Below, one piece after another: positions 24,220-33,730 of a stretch of DNA of 64,000 nucleotides; position 1 is the first letter of the stretch; each line of letters starts with the position of its first letter. The stretch comes from Brumimicrobium oceani (GTDB lineage: Bacteria > Bacteroidota > Bacteroidia > Flavobacteriales_D > Crocinitomicaceae): the NCBI RefSeq assembly GCF_003143775.1, contig NZ_QFRJ01000002.1, positions 82,501-146,500 of the forward strand. The letters are read 5' to 3'. The notes beneath the pieces are model-generated. The model was given only the letters and a program-made list of their open reading frames with translations, ran no database searches and had not been told where the DNA came from. The translations under genes and the position numbers were made by a program.

Positions 24220-25767
24220 TTACTTTTTTATTTCTTTTACCAATTTATTCCAAGATTTTTTAGTCTGCTTCTTTATTTTATTTTTGGTCATAGTTTTAGC
24301 CGCTTTATTAGAATAAGACAAAAAATTTCCCCAATCATAACTATCTGATTTTTCAAAGCCTTTAACTGATTCATTCCATATCCATTTTCTTTTTCTATCA
24401 GCACCTTTGTATGAGAACTTTTTTAATATTCTACCTTTAAAAATCTGTCCTTTATTTTTACCTTTTTTCGCATAATGCTTAGAACGTTTTACAGTTTTTT
24501 TCATTTTTCTATAGAAAGCTGATATGCTAGCTGAACGAACAAGAGTCGTTTCACCATCAAACTCAAAACCTAAATAAATAAGATTTTTACTCTCATTTAT
24601 TCCATTCTTAAATTCTTGCCCACAGTTAAGTATTCCATTTTTTCTTCTAAAATGAAATATTTGAGTTTTAGCCTCCTGAATTTCTAATTTTACTTTTTTT
24701 ATTTCAGAAATTACTAGCTTTATAATTGCATCCTTTTTGTCCAAAGGACAAACAACAACCATATCATCTGAATATCTCCTATAAGTTCCTGTTTCTTTAA
24801 TAAAATTATTAATTGTTCTATCAAAATTTAAAAGGTAAGCATTTGCTAACACAGAGCTAATTGGAGAACCTTGAGGAATACCAAATTTTTTAGGTAAACC
24901 TTTATTATCACCTTTCTGTATAACCTTGGTGTTTCTAACTAATTTATGCTTCTTTTTATAAAACTCTTTTTTTGTACAAAATGCAACAGCATCTTGATTT
25001 TTCAGAAATTTAATTTTAGAAACTTTACCTCTCTTTTTGGGTAATAACTTACCGTTAGAATCTCTTTTTTGAATAAAAATTTTGTTCTGAAATTCTTTAA
25101 ATAAATCAACAATGTCTACATAAGCAAACCTTGTAATGTTTTTAAATACATTAAAATGATCTGGTGGTAATTTCTGTAGTTTATTCTCTTCTGCTTCCAA
25201 TAATTGTAACCAAACATCTCGTAGAATTTTATGGTCTAACTCATCAAAAAAACCTTTAATATCTAAAGCTATTGCAACAAATTTTTTATCCGGATAACTC
25301 CTTATATAATTAAACGTATCATTAGCAAAGTCAATATTACACTTGTTTGGACCTTCTGGAATTTCTGGTTTTATTGGAATAGAACGATAGGCTAAAACTA
25401 CATCATCTAAACCATATTCTTTAATCTTATCCTCATAACTATTAGACAACGTTTCAGCATAATAACCATAAATTAAAGAATCTAGGTGAGACGCATAATA
25501 CAGTTCTCTATCTTTTACTGATGATTTTCTTAGCGCTTTTTTTTCTTTAGAATCTATTATTACTTTTCCTGTTTCTTCAGAGTATTGTTTTCTAAATTTT
25601 CTTTTTTTAGAAGTTTTATGAATAAAGGGTAAGAAAGCATGTTTTTGTATTTCATCCGGATTAGTTACATATTTCTCTATCCAAAGATATCTATCTTTAG
25701 ATTTTAACGGAAAACCAATATGTGGATACCGTTTTAACTTAAACCAATCTTTCTTTTTCTTTTCCAT
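24220..25767 (-). CDS. Stand-alone reverse transcriptase (defence-type, group unassigned)
   Basis: A 515-residue reverse transcriptase. Motif A is VAIALDIKGFF with catalytic Asp169; motif B is GIPQGSPISSVLANAYLL; motif C is YSDD at 332-335 (Ser where most have Ala) followed by MVVVCP. The N-terminus WFKLKRYPHIGFPL, the long lysine-rich insert between motifs A and B, and the basic C-terminus without maturase or HNH domains argue against a group II intron. It resembles the unknown-group/DRT-type antiviral reverse transcriptases. I chose ATG 25767; the longer reading needs TTG 25794. It is flanked by the DUF262 relic and type I restriction genes. A structured leader lies upstream. The subgroup cannot be settled by eye. 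Confidence 0.85.
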   Translation of the reverse strand: MEKKKKDWFKLKRYPHIGFPLKSKDRYLWIEKYVTNPDEIQKHAFLPFIHKTSKKRKFRKQYSEETGKVIIDSKEKKALRKSSVKDRELYYASHLDSLIYGYYAETLSNSYEDKIKEYGLDDVVLAYRSIPIKPEIPEGPNKCNIDFANDTFNYIRSYPDKKFVAIALDIKGFFDELDHKILRDVWLQLLEAEENKLQKLPPDHFNVFKNITRFAYVDIVDLFKEFQNKIFIQKRDSNGKLLPKKRGKVSKIKFLKNQDAVAFCTKKEFYKKKHKLVRNTKVIQKGDNKGLPKKFGIPQGSPISSVLANAYLLNFDRTINNFIKETGTYRRYSDDMVVVCPLDKKDAIIKLVISEIKKVKLEIQEAKTQIFHFRRKNGILNCGQEFKNGINESKNLIYLGFEFDGETTLVRSASISAFYRKMKKTVKRSKHYAKKGKNKGQIFKGRILKKFSYKGADRKRKWIWNESVKGFEKSDSYDWGNFLSYSNKAAKTMTKNKIKKQTKKSWNKLVKEIKK

Positions 25768-25871
25768 TTTATAAGAAGTGAGCAGAGAAGCCAACTACGA
25801 AGCATTGCTTTTAGAGTTTATAAAACTCCTGAAAAATGCATGCTCTTTCGATTGTAAACCTAAGTCTACAA

Positions 25872-25893
25872 CCGCCCCAATTCAAGTTGGGCG
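25872..25893 (-). promoter_or_regulatory. Hairpin upstream of the reverse transcriptase
   Basis: On the minus strand CGCCCAA pairs with TTGGGGCG (one bulged G) around CTTGAA-like loop bases. It lies about 105 bases ahead of the reverse transcriptase start and is the only GC-rich patch in the gap. Confidence 0.45.
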
Positions 25894-25915
25894 ATAAATA
25901 ATTACTGTATATTTG
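25887..25915 (+). promoter_or_regulatory. Promoter of the small ORF at 25937
   Basis: TTG (25887-25889), 18-base spacer, TATATTTG (25908-25915), then ATG 22 bases later. A good fit to the phylum consensus. Confidence 0.55.
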
Positions 25916-25936
25916 CATATAATAACAAAGTTGCCT

Positions 25937-26068
25937 ATGATATTAAATAACTTAAACAGAACTATTAGGGTATCTCCAGACATCTATAAGATGATTCTAG
26001 AGTTAACACAAGACTTATTAGAAATTAATCCAACAATCTCTTGCATTTGTAAAATACCTTCTTCTTAA
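25937..26068 (+). CDS. Small ORF, 43 residues, possibly ribbon-helix-helix-like
   Basis: A 43-residue reading frame, divergent from the reverse transcriptase. It contains RTIRVSPDIYKMILELTQDL, whose beta-strand then helix pattern is like the start of ribbon-helix-helix regulators, but it is too short for a full domain. A well-formed promoter just upstream supports expression. It may be a regulator, a decayed antitoxin, or the edge of a non-coding RNA. Confidence 0.4.
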   Translation: MILNNLNRTIRVSPDIYKMILELTQDLLEINPTISCICKIPSS

Positions 26069-26198
26069 CAGCTTTTAATGTTAAGCTTATAATATGTTAT
26101 TCACATAACAAATTACACCTTGAAACGCATTCTTCAGCACTTCTCTAACTCACTAATTTTTTATTTTTAACAATATAACAATTTTTTGTTATTAAATT

Positions 26199-27839
26199 TT
26201 AACCCTCAAAAACCTCCCGCAAAACACTCTGCATCAACATCTCACTATGTGCTTGACTTTGTTGTACTTCTTGCTCTAAAGCATCACATAAACCCATTAT
26301 AGCATTTACTTTTTCTACAATGGCTTTTTGTTCTTCTAGTGGTGGAAGTGGAAATGGAATATCTTTAATTGAAGTTGCATTAATATTTGGTTGTGCAACT
26401 GTATTTGTTAGCAACCCTAGTGATTTTTGCCCATAAGGGGAATGCATTAAATTAAAGACATATTCAATATTCACAATTAGAAACCTAAACCTAATTAAAT
26501 AGGCGCTTGGTATTGCATCATATTCTTCATTAAATATAGCCATAGTACCTATACTTCCAGTTCTAGTGACTAATAAATCTCCTTTTTCTACTTTGTATAA
26601 TTTTAACTTCTCTTCTGTTAACTTTATTGTTGGCGGATTCTTCAATTTGATAAACCCTTTGGAATTCATATCTGTAGTTCTAATGGTAGGAACTCCATTA
26701 TCAACGTATTCTTCTTTACCAAAACGAGGTCCGTAAAAACTACTATGAAGAATCTCATTCAACCTACACCAAACCCAACCTTCAGGCAATTCATAAGGAA
26801 TGTCCTCTTCCGTAATTTCAGGTAAAGCTTTTTCCTTTTTTATTTTTTTGTCTTTGATGAGTTGTGCTTTCTCTTCTTGAATACGTTTTAGTAAAACAGA
26901 AGCATCTTCTGTATTTGGATTATTTGCGCGCCAATCTGCGGTTAATTTTCCTTGTACTGCTAATTGTAAAACGGTTTCTCTTAACTTTTTAATGTTCGTG
27001 GTTTCATTAAAGAAAGGTTTAAAATGCTCTTGTAAAAAAGACCATTCTTGGTTGGCATTATTTGAAGTGAGTTGGTTTAAAGCAGACGTTACAAAGTCTT
27101 CTTTTAAAGCAATGCGCTCAACCGTTAATTGTTCTAATTGCTCTACTTCCTTAAAAAGTGTTTCTACTATTTTTACGATTTCTTTTTGTTCTTCTAAAGG
27201 TGGAAGAGCAAAAGCTTCTAATTTCAACAAACTATAATGGCGTGCATAACCTTTGCTAGATAAATCATAACTGGACGTATGTAAATAAAAATATTCTGAA
27301 TCTACTCCATCAAATGGGCTAAGTATTTTTGTACCATCTGCTCCTATTATAAAATCAAAATCAATGAATTTTACTAGTCTAGTATGATCTCCAAATACAA
27401 TTATAGGTTTAGTTATTTTTAATAATTTACTCTCATCATCACTATAACCATCAATTCTATTTTTACCTTGCGAAACAATCGGATACTTACCAGTTTCACT
27501 GTAGTTTTTGGATTGAATTTGATTTGATTTACCACCTATCGTATAATAAAACTCTGTTATATTTTTTGAAATCCACGTTTCTGGAATCAAAAAACTAACT
27601 TTATCTTTTAGAAATTCTTTTTTTGCATTTTCCTTTCTAGCAATTTTTGATTTAATTAAAACCTCTTTGTTTTTAATTATGTCCTTTAATAATTCCGAAG
27701 CAGATTCAATACCTGGGTTTTCTTTTCTCCAATGCCCGGTCAGTTTTCCTTGAATTGCCAATTGTAAAATCAAGCCTTTTAATTCTTTGGCATTTTTCGG
27801 TCGAATGGTTAATTCTTTAAAATGATGTAGTAACTCCAT
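26199..27839 (-). CDS. hsdS: Type I restriction specificity subunit HsdS
   Basis: A 546-residue DNA-recognition subunit with the two-fold layout of HsdS. Each half ends in a conserved coiled-coil region introduced by PLPPLEEQK or ALPPLEEQK: LPPLEEQKEIVKIVETLFKE (about 215-234) and LPPLEEQKAIVEKVNAIMGL (about 505-524). The halves also share the run LAIQGKLTGHWR / LAVQGKLTADWR that starts each conserved block. The two variable target-recognition domains lie between and read the two halves of the bipartite site. The start is two bases after the hsdM stop. It is longer than EcoKI HsdS, as is usual for this subfamily. Confidence 0.95.
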   Translation of the reverse strand: MELLHHFKELTIRPKNAKELKGLILQLAIQGKLTGHWRKENPGIESASELLKDIIKNKEVLIKSKIARKENAKKEFLKDKVSFLIPETWISKNITEFYYTIGGKSNQIQSKNYSETGKYPIVSQGKNRIDGYSDDESKLLKITKPIIVFGDHTRLVKFIDFDFIIGADGTKILSPFDGVDSEYFYLHTSSYDLSSKGYARHYSLLKLEAFALPPLEEQKEIVKIVETLFKEVEQLEQLTVERIALKEDFVTSALNQLTSNNANQEWSFLQEHFKPFFNETTNIKKLRETVLQLAVQGKLTADWRANNPNTEDASVLLKRIQEEKAQLIKDKKIKKEKALPEITEEDIPYELPEGWVWCRLNEILHSSFYGPRFGKEEYVDNGVPTIRTTDMNSKGFIKLKNPPTIKLTEEKLKLYKVEKGDLLVTRTGSIGTMAIFNEEYDAIPSAYLIRFRFLIVNIEYVFNLMHSPYGQKSLGLLTNTVAQPNINATSIKDIPFPLPPLEEQKAIVEKVNAIMGLCDALEQEVQQSQAHSEMLMQSVLREVFEG

Positions 27840-27840
27840 A

Positions 27841-29271
27841 TTATTTTAAAGCTTCTGTTAATACCTTAATAATTTCGTCTTGTATGGTAGAAATATTTTG
27901 TTCGGTAGTTCTAAATTTTTCTAACAACACTTCTGGACTTGCCAAGGTATCAATCTCTTGATGTGGGTTTTTAATATCTAAGTTATATCCTCTTTTTTTA
28001 ATCTCCTCAATAGAAACTTTCCAAGCTTGTGTGTTTTCTTCTCTGTTGTCCCACCATGCTTTTTCTGTATCAAACTCTTTAATATGAATCGGTTTTCCTT
28101 TGTTGTAACTTTTTACGCCTTCGGGATATGGATGCTCGTAATACCAAATCTCTTTAGTAGGCGTTCCTTTTTCAAAAAACAAGAGATTGGTTTTAATACC
28201 TGTGTATGGGTTAAAAACCCCATTTGGCAAACGCACAATGGTATGCAGGTTGCATTTTTCCAGTAATTCTTCTTTTAGACGTGTTTTCATTCCTTCTCCA
28301 AACAAAGTACCATCTGGTAAAACAATAGCACAGCGACCTTTGTCTTTTAATAACTTAATAATTAAGGCAAGGAATAAATCGGCAGTTTCTTTAGTTCTAA
28401 ACTTTTTAGGGAAATTGGTTTCGGTACCATCTTCTTCTACACCTCCAAAAGGTGGATTAGAAAGTATGATGTCTAGTTTGTCTTTTGCTCCCCAATCTGC
28501 ATAAGGTTTACTGAGTAGATTATCTCTACGCACTACAGGCAAATCAAAGCCATTTAGCATTAAATTTGTGGTACATAATAAATGTGGCAATGGTTTTTTC
28601 TCTACCCCACGAATGGAGTTTTGCAATACATCTCTATCTTTTGAGTTGTTTACTTGATTGCGAACTGCGTCAATCGTACACGTTAAAAATCCACCAGTTC
28701 CACAAGCAGGATCTAGTACGCTTTCCCCTAATTGCGGATTAATCATATCTACCATAAACTGCGTTACGGCTCTTGGTGTGTAATATTCACCTGAAGAACC
28801 TGCAGACTGTAAGTCTTTTAAAATGGTTTCGTAAATATCATTAAACACATGGCGTTCGCTCGTACTGTTAAAATCTATTTCATTAATAACATTAATTACT
28901 TGACGGAAGAGTGTTCCGTTTTTCATAAAGTTATAGGTATCATCAAATACAGAACGAATAATTTTAGCTTGCGGACTTATGGTAATATCCAAGTCTTTTA
29001 AAGCAGGAAATAACTCGTTTTCAATAAATTCCATTAAAGCATCACCTGTTAAGCCTTCATCATCAGCTGCCCAGTTTTGCCATTTTAAGTGTTCAGGAAT
29101 TGGGCTTACGTAATTGTCTATCGTAATTTCCCATTCCTCTTCTTTGTCGGCAAATATTTTCATAAACAGCATCCAGACCATTTGAGAGATACGTTGTGCA
29201 TCTCCATCTACTCCTGTGTCTTTACGCATAATATCGCGTATGCCCTTTATGTTTGTTGTTATATTACTCAT
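27841..29271 (-). CDS. hsdM: Type I DNA adenine methyltransferase HsdM
   Basis: A 476-residue N6-adenine methyltransferase that modifies the host DNA and, with HsdR and HsdS, forms the restriction complex. It starts with the HsdM_N helical domain (about 5-130), then the catalytic domain with the SAM motif LDPACGTGGFL (about 185-195) and the catalytic motif NPPFGG (about 268-273). Upstream of the SAM motif, SSGEYYTPRAVTQFMVDMI is the usual approach sequence. It overlaps the AlbA_2 gene by 4 bases (ATGA) and abuts hsdS. Confidence 0.96.
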   Translation of the reverse strand: MSNITTNIKGIRDIMRKDTGVDGDAQRISQMVWMLFMKIFADKEEEWEITIDNYVSPIPEHLKWQNWAADDEGLTGDALMEFIENELFPALKDLDITISPQAKIIRSVFDDTYNFMKNGTLFRQVINVINEIDFNSTSERHVFNDIYETILKDLQSAGSSGEYYTPRAVTQFMVDMINPQLGESVLDPACGTGGFLTCTIDAVRNQVNNSKDRDVLQNSIRGVEKKPLPHLLCTTNLMLNGFDLPVVRRDNLLSKPYADWGAKDKLDIILSNPPFGGVEEDGTETNFPKKFRTKETADLFLALIIKLLKDKGRCAIVLPDGTLFGEGMKTRLKEELLEKCNLHTIVRLPNGVFNPYTGIKTNLLFFEKGTPTKEIWYYEHPYPEGVKSYNKGKPIHIKEFDTEKAWWDNREENTQAWKVSIEEIKKRGYNLDIKNPHQEIDTLASPEVLLEKFRTTEQNISTIQDEIIKVLTEALK

Positions 29272-30782
29272 TCTGCTTTTTTATCCTTTAATAATTGAAG
29301 AAATACAATTCCTCGTTCTGTTATTTTATATTGTTGTTTAGAACTTTTTGGCTTATCTGGTATTGTTCTTTCAATTAGATTATCTTTTAGTAATTTGTTT
29401 GAAACAATATTTAATTGACTTGATATAGATTTCTGCCCTAATTCTCTTGAAATTTCTTTTTTGGAAGAAGCTTTTTCTTTCACTATTAACAGTATATGAG
29501 TATACATAGACTCGTGCTTCATCTCGTACTCTAACTCGTGCCTTAACTCTAGCTGTAACTCTAGCTGTAACTCTAGCTGTAACTCTAGCTGTGACTCTAG
29601 CTGTGACTCTAGCTGTTGATTGTAGTTTGTCTTTACAAACGAAACTCTAAAAGCAACACCTGGTTCTTTCCATGCTAATTTAATTTCTGGATATTCATTT
29701 AAATCATCTGAAATTAATTGCAATCCGTTCCCCCATTGCTCAATAATACCTAAACGTTTAAAAACGGGTGCAAGCACTTTATTTCTCACATCAGATTGCC
29801 CTGCATCCATCTCGTTAAAATCTACCGTAGGTAATAATTTTCCTGGGCTTGTAATTTCCACTTTATCATCAAAAATGGCAATTTTAATATCTTTTCCTGT
29901 AAGAGAATAATCTCTATGAATTATGGCATTTCTTATCACTTCTCGAATCGCAATCATAGGATATTCCCATCGGTCATTTCTATAAACACCTTTATAATCC
30001 TCTGTACCTTCAGAAACATGACGCATTACAAATTGATAGGCTTGTTCTGCTTGTACAGCAATACTATCATCAATGGTTTTTTGATCAATAAAATTGCCAG
30101 GAACAATCCCTTTAAACCGTGCGCATTCAATTTTAGCGTTTGGGAAAATTTGATTTCGAATTTTATCATCAGATAATAAAACCAGTGCATTGGTAGGTAA
30201 AAACTGACCTTGTTCTTGTTTTATTAGTTCTAACTTTTTTAGAATCTCAACAGTTAATTTCTCACCCGTTTTTTCTTTAAAAAAGTCACTAAAATCATCT
30301 ATAATTAAGTCTTTATACTTTTTATTAAAAACCAGTTCAGAGTCAAAAGAAATATTTTGACCTTGTCTTTCTAATTCTCGGATAATTTCATTTGTAGCCA
30401 ATCTGTTAGATGAACCAACTCTAATAAATGTTCCTTTATCTATTCCTTTTGAGGAAATAAAATAAGGAGGTTTACTGCCTTTATGAATATAAACTCTTAT
30501 GATTTTTTTGTTGTTTTCTTCAACAAAAGTAATTTCTGGCAAAATGGTTGGTGAGCATTGGTCATTAACAATATTACTAATTTGGTTTTCAATACTGTCT
30601 AATTGGTCAACGGTTAAACCTGTTATCTCTCTAGGATTATCTTTTACACCAATAAATAATTCACCACCCGCGTCATTAGCAAAAGAAACAATGGTCTTTG
30701 CTAACTCGGATTTAGTAGGCAACACTTGTTTAAATTCAAGTCGCCTACCTTCAGGTAGTTTTATTTTTCTTAGCAAATTCAA
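29268..30782 (-). CDS. AlbA_2 (Schlafen-type) / GHKL ATP-binding regulator in the type I operon
   Basis: A 504-residue protein in three parts. Residues about 1-130 form an AlbA_2 DNA-binding domain: GRRLEFKQVLP then IVSFANDAGGELFIGVKD. Residues about 270-400 match the HATPase_c_4 region, with EVIRNAIIHRDYS and EQWGNGLQLI. After a repetitive LELQ linker (about 410-440) comes a winged-helix C-terminus with KKEISRELGQKS. Such proteins are recurrent accessory genes in type I operons, probably as regulators. It starts with TTG directly after the hsdR stop (no ATG fits) and overlaps hsdM by 4 bases. The linker is encoded by a 12-base tandem repeat. Confidence 0.88.
   Translation of the reverse strand: MNLLRKIKLPEGRRLEFKQVLPTKSELAKTIVSFANDAGGELFIGVKDNPREITGLTVDQLDSIENQISNIVNDQCSPTILPEITFVEENNKKIIRVYIHKGSKPPYFISSKGIDKGTFIRVGSSNRLATNEIIRELERQGQNISFDSELVFNKKYKDLIIDDFSDFFKEKTGEKLTVEILKKLELIKQEQGQFLPTNALVLLSDDKIRNQIFPNAKIECARFKGIVPGNFIDQKTIDDSIAVQAEQAYQFVMRHVSEGTEDYKGVYRNDRWEYPMIAIREVIRNAIIHRDYSLTGKDIKIAIFDDKVEITSPGKLLPTVDFNEMDAGQSDVRNKVLAPVFKRLGIIEQWGNGLQLISDDLNEYPEIKLAWKEPGVAFRVSFVKTNYNQQLESQLESQLELQLELQLELQLELRHELEYEMKHESMYTHILLIVKEKASSKKEISRELGQKSISSQLNIVSNKLLKDNLIERTIPDKPKSSKQQYKITERGIVFLQLLKDKKAE
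29545..29616 (-). repeat. 12-base tandem repeat, six units, in the AlbA_2 gene linker
   Basis: Six consecutive copies of AACTCTAGCTGT or GACTCTAGCTGT (+ strand) encode repeated Gln-Leu-Glu-Leu/Ser. Because the unit is four codons, copy-number change lengthens or shortens the linker without breaking the frame. Confidence 0.95.
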
Positions 30783-33152
30783 TTAAGCTATATTATAAAT
30801 TTCGTTTTCTAATTCTTTAACTGCTTGGTCAAAATCTTTTTTCTTGCCAAATGCTCTCACCAATTCTACTGCTGAACCCATTTCACTTAAAGGTTGTACT
30901 TTTAATACAGAACCTTGCTCAATAGAAACAATGCCTTCTTGCTCGTATTTATCCAACAAGCTGTTTAGAACTTTTTGCGCAGTTTCGCTATACTTGGAAA
31001 AGTAGTTACGCTTACGTACGTTGTTGGCGCGTTCTTGTCTTGTTAATGCTGGTTGATCGAATGCAACGTGACATATTAAATCAAAATCATCTAAATCTAA
31101 ACCAACATCTTCACGCAACACCTCTAGCAACACACCTTGCTCTGCGAGTTCTTTAATAATTTCTTCTTTCTTTTCGGCATTATTCCACCTTTGAATAAAT
31201 GCATCTAAAGACGAAAACTCTTGTTCTATGTTCTTTTTTGTGTAATCTTTAAGAGATTCTGTTATTAACTTCCCTTCTTTTCCATAATACTGCACACGTT
31301 CGTTAATCACCGAAACAGGTATCTGATTCACATAATATTTACGAGTTACTTCCTCTTCCTCATCAATATTAACATTAGTTGGTTTGAAATCATCAGGATT
31401 TAAAGGTTCTTCCTCATCCCCATATTGCGAAGTATTATCTTCTTCCTCTGGTGGTACAACAGGCTCATCTGGCATTGGTTCGTATATCTGCTCAGGGTCA
31501 CCATCAAAATCTGGTCTTGCAAAAATATTGGTAGCTTTTCTAAAATCCATAATGGTAAAAAAGACCTTACCTTCTGCTTCTCTGATTCGGGTTCCACGAC
31601 CAATAATTTGTTTAAACTCGGTTACCGATTGAATATTAGATTCTAAAACAATAAGCTTCACCATCTTGGTATCAATACCTGTGGTTAGCATTTTAGAAGT
31701 AGTTGCAATTACCGGAAAACGTTCTTCAACATCTGTAAAATTATCAAGTTCTTGTTTACCTACTTCATCATCACCCGTAATTTTAACGCAATAGTTCCAG
31801 TGTTTAGCCACTAAATCTGCATTTTCATTAATTAAGGCTTGTCGCATTCTATTTGCATGGTCAATATCCACACAAAAGACGATGGTTTTAGCAAAACGAT
31901 CTGTGGCTTTTAAATATTCGGTTATTTTTTTAGCAACAATTGCGGTACGTTCATCAATAGCTAATGTTTTGTCGTAATCTTTAAGGTTATAAATACGGTC
32001 TTCAACTTCATTCCCATACTTATCAACTAATCCTGCCGTTGGTCGCCAACCTTCGTCTACGTTTGTTGTGATTCTTACCACTTTGTAAGGTGCTAAAAAA
32101 CCATCGTCAATCCCTTGTTTTAAAGAATAGGTGTACACAGGTTCTCCAAAATATTCCATGTTAGAAACATCTTTAGTTTCTTTGGGTGTAGCTGTTAATC
32201 CGATTTGCGTTGCGGAATCAAAATAAGTCAATACCTCTCTCCAAGCCGAAGCTTCGGATGCTGAACCTCTGTGGCACTCATCAATTACAATTAAATCGAA
32301 GAAGTCTTTACTAAATTCTTTGTAAGCGTTCTTTTCTTCATCTGTACTTGTTAAACCTTGGTATAAAGCAAAATATATTTGGTAGGATTTATCAATCTTT
32401 CGGTTTTTAATAATGTGCATTACATCATTACCAAAAGGAGAGAAATCACCATTTTTAGTTTGTGTTAGTAATGCATTTCTATCGGCTAGAAACAAGATGC
32501 GTTTTTTTACACCCGTTTTCCATAAACGCCAAATAATATTAAAAGCAGTGTATGTTTTCCCTGTACCTGTAGCCATGACCAAGATAATTTTGTCTTGTCC
32601 TTTAGCTACCGCTTCTACGGTTCTATTCACTGCATTTTGTTGGTAGTATCTAGGCGTCATTCCGCTATCATCAGCGTAGTAGTCTTTTTCTACAATTTCT
32701 TGTGCTTCTGGCGTTTCAATATTAGTATGCTTTAAATACTTTTTCCAAAGTGTTTCAGGCGAAGGAAAACTATCCAAAGCCAATTCCTTTTCTAATTCCC
32801 CTGTTGTATTTGTTTTATCATGAAATACAAAAGAATCTCCATTAGAAGTAAATACGAAAGGGATTTGCAATATCTCTGCATATTCTAATGCTTGCTGCAT
32901 ACCGTGACCAACAGGCTTCTTATTATCCTTGGCTTCAATAATAGCTATTGGAATATTGGCTTTATAGTAAAGAATGTAATCGGCACGTTTGTTTTTAGCT
33001 CTAGTGTAAAGATTACCTTGAACAATAATTCTACCATCCGTAAAGGAAACTTCCTCCCTTACTTGGGTTCTCATATTCCATCCTGCTTTTTCTATGGCTG
33101 GATTGATGAATTTAGTACAAATGTCTCTTTCGGTTAAGTCTTTTTTATTCAT
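30783..33152 (-). CDS. hsdR: Type I restriction subunit HsdR (EcoEI-like)
   Basis: A 789-residue motor and nuclease subunit. The N-terminal nuclease shows Asp58 in KRADYIL and Glu73-Lys75 in IAIIEAKD, the PD-(D/E)XK pattern of HSDR_N. The helicase follows: Walker A MATGTGKTYTA (about 190-200), the DEAD-type box DECHRGSAS (about 291-299), GLTATPK, and QIIGRGTRIREAEGK late in the motor. The C-terminus is the EcoEI_R_C domain that contacts HsdM. It uses ATP to translocate and cut unmodified DNA away from the recognition site. It is the first gene of the four-gene operon hsdR-albA_2-hsdM-hsdS; the next gene starts directly after its stop. Confidence 0.96.
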   Translation of the reverse strand: MNKKDLTERDICTKFINPAIEKAGWNMRTQVREEVSFTDGRIIVQGNLYTRAKNKRADYILYYKANIPIAIIEAKDNKKPVGHGMQQALEYAEILQIPFVFTSNGDSFVFHDKTNTTGELEKELALDSFPSPETLWKKYLKHTNIETPEAQEIVEKDYYADDSGMTPRYYQQNAVNRTVEAVAKGQDKIILVMATGTGKTYTAFNIIWRLWKTGVKKRILFLADRNALLTQTKNGDFSPFGNDVMHIIKNRKIDKSYQIYFALYQGLTSTDEEKNAYKEFSKDFFDLIVIDECHRGSASEASAWREVLTYFDSATQIGLTATPKETKDVSNMEYFGEPVYTYSLKQGIDDGFLAPYKVVRITTNVDEGWRPTAGLVDKYGNEVEDRIYNLKDYDKTLAIDERTAIVAKKITEYLKATDRFAKTIVFCVDIDHANRMRQALINENADLVAKHWNYCVKITGDDEVGKQELDNFTDVEERFPVIATTSKMLTTGIDTKMVKLIVLESNIQSVTEFKQIIGRGTRIREAEGKVFFTIMDFRKATNIFARPDFDGDPEQIYEPMPDEPVVPPEEEDNTSQYGDEEEPLNPDDFKPTNVNIDEEEEVTRKYYVNQIPVSVINERVQYYGKEGKLITESLKDYTKKNIEQEFSSLDAFIQRWNNAEKKEEIIKELAEQGVLLEVLREDVGLDLDDFDLICHVAFDQPALTRQERANNVRKRNYFSKYSETAQKVLNSLLDKYEQEGIVSIEQGSVLKVQPLSEMGSAVELVRAFGKKKDFDQAVKELENEIYNIA

Positions 33153-33728
33153 ATTTGTAAGAATAGTACGCTAATATAAGAATTACAAGTTATTAAACTC
33201 GAATCCGTCTTTTAAAGTTAGGTTCTATCTATTGAAAACAAGTCTTTAAATGACAAAATTAATATTCACGCACCTCCCCCCCTAAACTTCCACTCTACTT
33301 TCCAGTGACACGTAATATTCAAGAGAAATTAAATTATAAACCAAAAATCAATTAGACAAGTATCGAAAAAAGCATCAGATTAAAGTAATCTTTATCATTT
33401 CAACAACAAACAATTTCACAGACAAAAGTGCATTAAAACACACTATTTATCGCATAAATCAAAAATCATGTCCTTATTGACTTCTAAAAGAGCATTATAA
33501 TGCACTTCGACAGTAAAATAAAAGAATCAAGCTGGCCATTTTTTTAGAAGGAGTAATCGAAAAACTTTTCAAAATAGATAAAGGGACAATAAGGTAATTA
33601 CCATTGAAACTGTTCTGAAAGAATTTTAGCAATCTCTATCTCCACTCAACCCTCTCCCTCCTGATTGATCAGCAACCTCTCCCTCCGCTTCAGCGCCACT
33701 CTCCCTATAAAAACTGATTCATCAGTTT
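33153..33728. other. Long non-coding stretch with nested hairpin
   Basis: 576 bases between the restriction operon and mnmE with no gene visible. It contains AAGTGCATTA (33426-33435) paired perfectly with TAATGCACTT (33498-33507), enclosing a small hairpin ATTTAT-CGC-ATAAAT (33445-33459). It could be a non-coding RNA or the right edge of the island. Confidence 0.55.
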
Positions 33729-33730
33729 TT
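33709..33730 (-). terminator. Terminator of mnmE, usable in both directions
   Basis: AAAAACTGA and TCAGTTTTT form a 9-bp stem with a TTCA loop; A and T runs flank both sides. It overlaps the last base pairs of the mnmE stop. Confidence 0.75.

Larger units (their letters stand above)
25795..26198. other. Leader region between the reverse transcriptase and hsdS
   Basis: About 400 bases without a large gene. It holds a GC-richer hairpin (about 25872-25893) in an AT-rich context, a + strand promoter (25887-25915) driving a small ORF, and short inverted repeats near 26090-26190. Defence reverse transcriptases often have a non-coding RNA template beside them; this is the place to look. Confidence 0.5.

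Noticed and set aside
24220-25767. Reverse transcriptase as part of a retron or group II intron
   Set aside because: No retron msr/msd-like fold could be traced by eye, and there is no maturase, HNH or intron domain V signature. It is left as an unassigned stand-alone RT.
26199-27839. Phase-variable, shuffling hsdS locus
   Set aside because: Only one hsdS is present, with no second partial copy, no invertible repeats and no recombinase nearby.
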